DNA from: Caldilineaceae bacterium SB0661_bin_32
GTDB lineage: Bacteria > Chloroflexota > Anaerolineae > Caldilineales > Caldilineaceae
NCBI GenBank assembly: GCA_009841235.1
Contig: VXMH01000076.1
Coordinates: 124,001-188,000 of the forward strand
Direction of reading: 5' to 3'
Length of the DNA stretch: 64,000 nt
A model generated the notes under the pieces. The model was not told where the DNA came from. It worked only from the letters and a program-made list of their open reading frames with translations, and did not search any database. Within the stretch, counting starts at the first letter, position 1. Each line of letters opens with the position of its first letter. Positions 59,318-64,000 of the stretch are shown piece after piece. The position numbers were made by a program, and so were the translations under genes.

Positions 59318-60115
59318 ATGTTAACTGCGGAACAGATCGCCCACTTTGAGACGTTCGGCTTTGTCGTCCGGCGACGGTGCTTCTCGTCGAGCGAGATGGA
59401 GGAGATCAGCGACGCGTTCGATGAAGTGCTGACAGAGGACCGGCAGGGGAAGCCGTTCGACGGCGAAAAGCGCCAGGCGGTGCTGGGCTTCATCGAGAAG
59501 AGGCCGCTGCTGAGCGCGTTGGTCGAGGATGATCGCATCTATGAACCGCTCGAACAGCTGCTCGGCCCCGGTTTCGTCTGGATCGGCTCGGACGGCAATC
59601 TCTACGTTGGCGACACCGGCTGGCATCCGGACGGCTCTGTTCTTGACTACGGACGCATAAAAGTCGCCCTCTACCTGGATGCGGTGACCGAGGATACCGG
59701 CTGCCTGCGCGTGATCCCCGGATCGCACCGGCTGCCGCTGCACGCCGCCCTCGACCCGCTCAGGGAGATACGGAACAGCCCGGACGAAACGGCGTTCGGC
59801 GCGGCCGGCCGCGACATCCCTTGCTTTCCGCTCGAGTCGCAGCCGGGCGACGTAGTCTTCTTCAACCAGAACCTGTGGCACGCCGCGTTCGGAGGCAGGA
59901 CGGGGCGGCGCATGTTTACGCTCAACTTCGGCGCGCAGCCATCAAGAGATAAGGACATCGAGTTCCTGAAGCGCGTCTACCAGGGAAACCTGAAACACGT
60001 GGAAAACATGCAGTATACGCAGTCGGCGCGGGTGTACGAAGATGCCTTTCTGTACAGCGACAGCCCGCGCATCAAGGGCATGGTGGGCAAGCTCGTGGAG
60101 TTGGGATTCAAATAA
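59318..60115 (+). CDS. Phytanoyl-CoA dioxygenase family protein (PhyH 4)
   Basis: A 265-residue Fe(II)/2-oxoglutarate oxygenase. MLTAEQIAHFETFGFVVRRR opens the fold; iron ligands GWHPDGS (His103, Asp105) and NQNLWHAAFGG (His188), with Arg197/198 in GRRMFTLNFG. It follows the amidohydrolase by 16 bases, the only one of the four PhyH genes clearly inside a transporter operon. That favours a role in modifying an imported metabolite over a house-keeping role. Confidence 0.9.
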   Translation: MLTAEQIAHFETFGFVVRRRCFSSSEMEEISDAFDEVLTEDRQGKPFDGEKRQAVLGFIEKRPLLSALVEDDRIYEPLEQLLGPGFVWIGSDGNLYVGDTGWHPDGSVLDYGRIKVALYLDAVTEDTGCLRVIPGSHRLPLHAALDPLREIRNSPDETAFGAAGRDIPCFPLESQPGDVVFFNQNLWHAAFGGRTGRRMFTLNFGAQPSRDKDIEFLKRVYQGNLKHVENMQYTQSARVYEDAFLYSDSPRIKGMVGKLVELGFK

Positions 60116-60234
60116 TCTGTCTTTCTTCCTTTCCTACATTCCTTTCCCGACCAGACGAACATTTCACAGTCTAATCCAATTTCAGACACGTTTCCTTTGA
60201 AGCTGTGGGCCTGTATCCATAAAGGAGGATCACT

Positions 60235-61695
60235 ATGTCCCGCAATAATGCCAGGAACAACGGTCTGTTGAATCGCCGCGATCTTCTCAAGTTGGGAGGC
60301 GGCGCCGCGGTTGGCGCCGCTATGCTGGGGGCTTGCGCGCCCGCTGCTACGCCGGAGGAGGAGCCAGCCGCGCCGGCGGTGATGAGCGACCATCCCGCGG
60401 CGCTGCTTCCCTCGGGATTCAGCGCCGAGCTGGAATGGTGGACGCATACCGACCACGACACGACCGTAGGCAACGTCATTCGAGCCGGCATCGATCGTTT
60501 CCGGGAGGCGAACCCGGGCGTTTCGGTCGAGCTGCGCGTCTTCCCCAACCGGGAGATGAATGACAAGAACCGGACTGCGCTGCTGGGCCGCCAGGGCCAG
60601 CCGACCATCTTCAGCCCGCTGCCTTCCTACATGCGCGACGGTCTGTTGGAGCCGCTGTCGGACAAATACTTTGAGGCGGACTGGCTGAAAGAGACCTTCG
60701 GTTTCCAGGAAGCGCTCTACTGGGAAGGAGACACCTATATCATTCCGCCCGGTTCACTGATGACGGGCGCCTTCTACAACAAGACGCTGTGGCAAGAAGG
60801 CGGTTTGACCGATGAGGACGTACCCCGCACCTGGGACGAAATGCTCGAAATCGCCAAGATGCTTACGCAGTATGATGACAACGGGGACGTGGTGACGGCG
60901 GGTCTATCCATGCACGCCGAAGCGTTCCGCATCGCGCGTGACTGGCCGGGCCAGCATGGCGGCTACCACTATAGCCGCGAGCTGGGGCGGGTCTTCGACT
61001 CCACCGGATGGCGCAAGTTCATGGAGTTCTACATCCGCGCGATCGTGGAGGAGAAGGTGGACAGCCCCAAGATGCCGCCCTACCTGGAGGCTTTCCCCAC
61101 CAACCGCGCGGCGATGACGGTCAACAAGGGCTGGCTGGTCGGCACCTTCACGAACCAGTTCCCCGACCTGGAGTTTGGCGTCTTCCCCACGCCCCTGGCT
61201 GCCGACCGCCCTGACGACGGCTGGTGGGGCATCGCCGACGACCTGGGCTTTGGCTATACGGTCAACCAGTTCGCGGACGACGATGAGAAGGAGGCCGCCA
61301 ACGCGCTCCTGCGCTATCTGTACGGCGACGATGAGTTCATGGGCCGGTGGGCTGTGAATTCGGCCGCGGTCCCCTCGAAGCTGGCAGTACGCGAGTGGCC
61401 GGAGTTCCAGGCGCCCAGGATCCAGACGTTCATGCTTACGGCGCCATACCGGGCGCCCTTCGGCGGTGAGGAGTTCCCGCGGCAGCGTGAGATCGCCAAG
61501 ACGGCGCTGGAGTCTCTGCTGCAGGGAACGTCGATCGACGACGCAATTGCCGCTTCGCAGGCGGAGATGGCGGTGGTGATGGAGCAGAACGCCGGCACGC
61601 CGTTTATCGTCTTTGAGCCGGACTACAAGCCCCCGGCCGATCTGAGCGTGCTGGAGGCGTGGAGCTCGGGCGAGATCGCCTATCCATTCTCTTAG
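60235..61695 (+). CDS. Sugar ABC substrate-binding lipoprotein (family 1)
   Basis: A 486-residue binding protein. Tat motif LNRRDLLKLGG and lipobox LGAC with Cys34. The mature domain starts SAELEWWTHTDHDTTVGNVI and contains FPTNRAAMTVNKGWLVGTF. AAAGGAGGATCACT before the ATG is a near-perfect ribosome site. It heads an SBP-MalF-MalG operon that ends in a glycosidase-like gene. Confidence 0.93.
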   Translation: MSRNNARNNGLLNRRDLLKLGGGAAVGAAMLGACAPAATPEEEPAAPAVMSDHPAALLPSGFSAELEWWTHTDHDTTVGNVIRAGIDRFREANPGVSVELRVFPNREMNDKNRTALLGRQGQPTIFSPLPSYMRDGLLEPLSDKYFEADWLKETFGFQEALYWEGDTYIIPPGSLMTGAFYNKTLWQEGGLTDEDVPRTWDEMLEIAKMLTQYDDNGDVVTAGLSMHAEAFRIARDWPGQHGGYHYSRELGRVFDSTGWRKFMEFYIRAIVEEKVDSPKMPPYLEAFPTNRAAMTVNKGWLVGTFTNQFPDLEFGVFPTPLAADRPDDGWWGIADDLGFGYTVNQFADDDEKEAANALLRYLYGDDEFMGRWAVNSAAVPSKLAVREWPEFQAPRIQTFMLTAPYRAPFGGEEFPRQREIAKTALESLLQGTSIDDAIAASQAEMAVVMEQNAGTPFIVFEPDYKPPADLSVLEAWSSGEIAYPFS

Positions 61696-61703
61696 ACCGT
61701 AGT

Positions 61704-61752
61704 GGCCCGCGGAGGATGGCCGGTGTCGGCGGCTGGTCGGTCCTCGCGGGCC
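61704..61752 (+). terminator. Hairpin between binding protein and permease
   Basis: GGCCCGCGGAGGA (61704-61716) pairs with TCCTCGCGGGCC (61741-61752) with a one-base bulge; the loop holds further GC-rich pairing. It starts nine bases after the binding-protein stop. Confidence 0.65.
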
Positions 61753-61790
61753 GTCAGTGTTCGCCTCGTGCGGTCTGACTGGAGGGCTCT

Positions 61791-62717
61791 ATGCGCCTGA
61801 ATGTCCTGGGCGTGCGCCAGGGACAGCGGGCCATGGTCTATGGTTCGCTGCTGTTTCTCGTCATCTTTTACGGGGGATTCAGGCTGTGGCCGATGGCCTA
61901 TTCCATCGTCCTCAGCCTGTTCAACTGGCGCGGGTTGAAGCCGATCTGGGAGCAGCAGTTTGTCGGGCTGTCCCACTACGAGTTTGCCCTGGTCAAGGAT
62001 GCGCTGGTCCTGGAATCCTTGTGGCGAACGATAGTATTCAGTGCCGAGCTTGTCATCATCAGCACGGTCCTGGGGCTGATTGTCGCCCTGCTGATCAGAA
62101 ACCACCGGCGCGCCCAGCCCACGCTGCGGCTGGCCTATTTTCTCCCTTACATCGTGCCGGCGGTCGTGTCCGGGCTGCTGATGCGTGTTCTCTTCCAGCC
62201 CCAGTTCGGCTCCGTCAACGCGCTGCTGAACATTATCGGCCTGCCGTCGCAACCCTGGATGGCAAGTCCCAAGAGCGCGCTGCTGACGGTGGCGCTGGTG
62301 GCGGCGTGGGCGCGGCTGGGGTACAACGTGATCCTGTTTCTCGCCGGCCTGGACCAGATTCCCTCTGATCTGCTCGACGCGGCCCGGGTTGACGGCGCGG
62401 GGGCCTGGCAGACGTTCTGGCGCATCACCTTCCCGCTGCTGATGCCTGTCATGTTGTTCGTCGTTGTCACCGGTACGATTGCTGCTCTGCAGGAGTTCGG
62501 CGTCATCTACGCCATGACGCTGGGATCGACGGAGGTCGTGGGCGGCCCGGTGCGCGCAACAACCGTATTCTCGATCCTGCTTTATTTGACTGCCTTCTCC
62601 GAAGTCGGCGGCTTTAACTACAGCTATGGAGCTACGCTTGCCGTCATTCTCTTTCTGCTGATTTTCGGATTGACGCTGATCCAGTTCCGCGTCATGCGGA
62701 CCCGATGGGAATACTGA
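61791..62717 (+). CDS. Sugar ABC transporter permease, MalF type
   Basis: A 308-residue CUT1 permease. Helix one AMVYGSLLFLVIFYGGFRLW, then LSLFNWRGLKPIWEQQFVGL, and EAA loop DLLDAARVDGAGAWQTFW. TGGAGGGCTCT precedes the ATG. The MalG-type partner follows after 43 bases. Confidence 0.92.
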   Translation: MRLNVLGVRQGQRAMVYGSLLFLVIFYGGFRLWPMAYSIVLSLFNWRGLKPIWEQQFVGLSHYEFALVKDALVLESLWRTIVFSAELVIISTVLGLIVALLIRNHRRAQPTLRLAYFLPYIVPAVVSGLLMRVLFQPQFGSVNALLNIIGLPSQPWMASPKSALLTVALVAAWARLGYNVILFLAGLDQIPSDLLDAARVDGAGAWQTFWRITFPLLMPVMLFVVVTGTIAALQEFGVIYAMTLGSTEVVGGPVRATTVFSILLYLTAFSEVGGFNYSYGATLAVILFLLIFGLTLIQFRVMRTRWEY

Positions 62718-62760
62718 CGAACGCACCTCTGTAATTCTACGTGAGCACTGAACGATAGCA

Positions 62761-63648
62761 ATGGCATCAGAGCGAATTCCAATATCGTCCAGCTTTTCAG
62801 ACCGGTTTGGCGGGCGCGGCGGGCCTCGCAGGGAGATCGCGGCCTACTGGCTCTCTCTTGTCCTGGTTACGTTCGGGGCGCTGATCATGATCGTGCCGTT
62901 CGCGTTCATGGTGATCACCTCTTTCAAGACGCAGGCCGAAATCATCGCCATCCCGGCCGTCTGGCTGCCTTCGCAGCTGACGTTGGAGAACTTTGTGCAG
63001 GTCTGGAATCGAACCGAGCTGCTGCGTTCGCTGATCAACACGGCCTACGTGGCGGTCGTGATCACTGCCGCGACGGTCTTCAGCAGCTCGCTGATGGGGT
63101 TCGTTTTCAGCAAGTATGAGTTTCGCGGGCGCGACCTGATCTTCACCGTCAGCCTGGCGGGCATGATGCTTCCCTTCTATGTGATCTCGATCCCGCTCTA
63201 CCTCATGATCATTACGCTCGGCTGGGTGAATTCGTATGCGGCGCTGATCATCCCTTCCCTGTACAACTCATTCGGCGTCTTTTTGATGCGCCAGTTCATG
63301 TTCAGCATCCCCGCGGAGCTGCTGGACTCTGCCCGTCTCGACGGTTGCAGTGAGTTCAGAATCTTCTGGTCGATCGCCCTGCCGCTGGCCAAAGCTGCGG
63401 CGGGGGCGCTGAGCCTGCTCAACCTGATGGTCTATTGGAACTGGTTCTTCTGGCCTCTGATTGTGCTCAACTCGGAGGAAAAGTTCACTATCTCGCTGAC
63501 ACTGACCAAGTTCATGGGGCTTTACTGGACCGAGTACGGCCCGCTTACGGCGGGATCGTTTCTGGCGGTCATTCCGATCGTCGTTACCTTCCTTTTCCTG
63601 CAACGCTATTTTGTCGAGGGCATCGCGACGACCGGTATGAAGGGATAG
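62761..63648 (+). CDS. Sugar ABC transporter permease, MalG type
   Basis: A 295-residue CUT1 permease. Helix one LSLVLVTFGALIMIVPFAFM, then VITSFKTQAEIIAIPAVWLP, EAA loop ELLDSARLDGCSEFRIFW (Ser replaces the second Ala), and the ending EGIATTGMKG. The partial glycosidase-like gene starts four bases after its stop. Confidence 0.92.
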   Translation: MASERIPISSSFSDRFGGRGGPRREIAAYWLSLVLVTFGALIMIVPFAFMVITSFKTQAEIIAIPAVWLPSQLTLENFVQVWNRTELLRSLINTAYVAVVITAATVFSSSLMGFVFSKYEFRGRDLIFTVSLAGMMLPFYVISIPLYLMIITLGWVNSYAALIIPSLYNSFGVFLMRQFMFSIPAELLDSARLDGCSEFRIFWSIALPLAKAAAGALSLLNLMVYWNWFFWPLIVLNSEEKFTISLTLTKFMGLYWTEYGPLTAGSFLAVIPIVVTFLFLQRYFVEGIATTGMKG

Positions 63649-63652
63649 AGCA

Positions 63653-64000
63653 ATGATCGTTGGCTACAACCCGGAGACCCATTTCGAGCGCTTTGGTGAT
63701 CAGACCCAGTATTTCCTGGATGACACGGTGCTGGAGTGGGTGAAGAATATCAAGCGCACGCATCATGTTGCGATCAAGCACGCGGCCAACCCCGTCATCC
63801 GCCGTGACCGGCCGTGGGAGGTGTGGCCCCACTTCAACACGACGGTGACGGCGCTGCGCGACGAAGACGGCCGCTTTCGCTGCTGGTATATGGACTTCAC
63901 CAACCTGGGATTTGAAGGCGGGGCAGAGGCGGTTTGGAAGCCGAAACTGAGCTATGCCGAGTCCAGCGACGGCGTGCACTGGCACAAGCCGGCACTGGGC
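63653..64000 (+). CDS. Glycosidase-like protein, probable five-bladed propeller fold (5' part only)
   Basis: The first 116 codons of a gene cut by the window edge. MIVGYNPETHFERFGDQTQY, FLDDTVLEWVKNIKRTHHVA and KLSYAESSDGVHWHKPALG resemble the N-terminal blades of GH32/43/130-like propeller proteins, where the S-DG-HW-KP motif is typical. AAGGGATAGAGCA precedes the ATG, four bases after the permease stop, so it belongs to the transporter operon. A role in breaking down the imported sugar is likely, but the catalytic part is not visible. Confidence 0.65.
   Translation, partial: MIVGYNPETHFERFGDQTQYFLDDTVLEWVKNIKRTHHVAIKHAANPVIRRDRPWEVWPHFNTTVTALRDEDGRFRCWYMDFTNLGFEGGAEAVWKPKLSYAESSDGVHWHKPALG

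Noticed and set aside
61692..62726. 344-codon minus-strand open frame opposite the MalF-type permease
   Set aside because: Gln/Asp/Arg-rich complement of a membrane protein gene; no domain.

Overview
The window is a GC-rich stretch of bacterial chromosome. It is dominated by ABC-type import operons, sugar and sugar-acid enzymes and phytanoyl-CoA-type dioxygenases. Many binding proteins are twin-arginine lipoproteins with an RR-x-F/L motif followed by an (A/G)AC lipobox. Together with the repeated families (Gfo/Idh/MocA, phytanoyl-CoA dioxygenase, DUF2961), this suggests a Chloroflexota member, perhaps Caldilineales-like. That placement is inference from protein style. There is no rRNA, tRNA or CRISPR array.

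Layout: 1-2.4 kb, peptide-type ABC operon (minus). 2.9-4.1 kb, a broken AAA ATPase gene. 4.1-11.5 kb, LarA-like protein, HD protein, two PhyH dioxygenases, a fucose-isomerase-like protein and a coupled MDR dehydrogenase. 11.6-15.8 kb, VanZ-like protein and a sugar ABC operon (minus). 16-25 kb, PhyH, AraC/GyrI regulator, enolase-superfamily enzyme, beta-propeller lipid-anchored or secreted protein, FAH hydrolase, epimerase, flavin reductase and GH172. 25-31 kb, a second peptide ABC operon followed by a cupin and an oxidoreductase. 31-36 kb, an AT-richer orphan AAA ATPase, a nitrilase-like protein lacking its nucleophile, and an FprA-type reductase. 36-46 kb, an orphan peptide SBP, then tandem sugar SBPs, a GH36-like alpha-galactosidase and two permeases. 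46-50 kb, TPP enzyme, oxidoreductase and orphan HlyD-like adaptor. 50-64 kb, three more sugar ABC operons with an epimerase, an amidohydrolase, a fourth PhyH and a partial glycosidase-like gene.

There are nine solute-binding proteins and thirteen permease genes but no intact ABC ATPase. The importers presumably share ATPases encoded elsewhere; only a frameshifted C-terminal scrap of one remains at about 21.2 kb. Strong hairpins lie between binding-protein and downstream genes in most operons and probably set unequal expression.

The most unusual signal is a family of 46-47 bp palindromic elements (ends TTTGCGCT...AGCGCAAA) at eleven loci. Six copies lie in frame inside three coding sequences (GH36-like enzyme, nitrilase-like protein, FprA-type reductase). 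Others sit just after stop codons or between genes. At two loci one element is inserted in the middle of another, and a third locus carries half of such a composite. This resembles the Rickettsia palindromic elements in behaviour but not in sequence, and I do not know of a description in this kind of genome.
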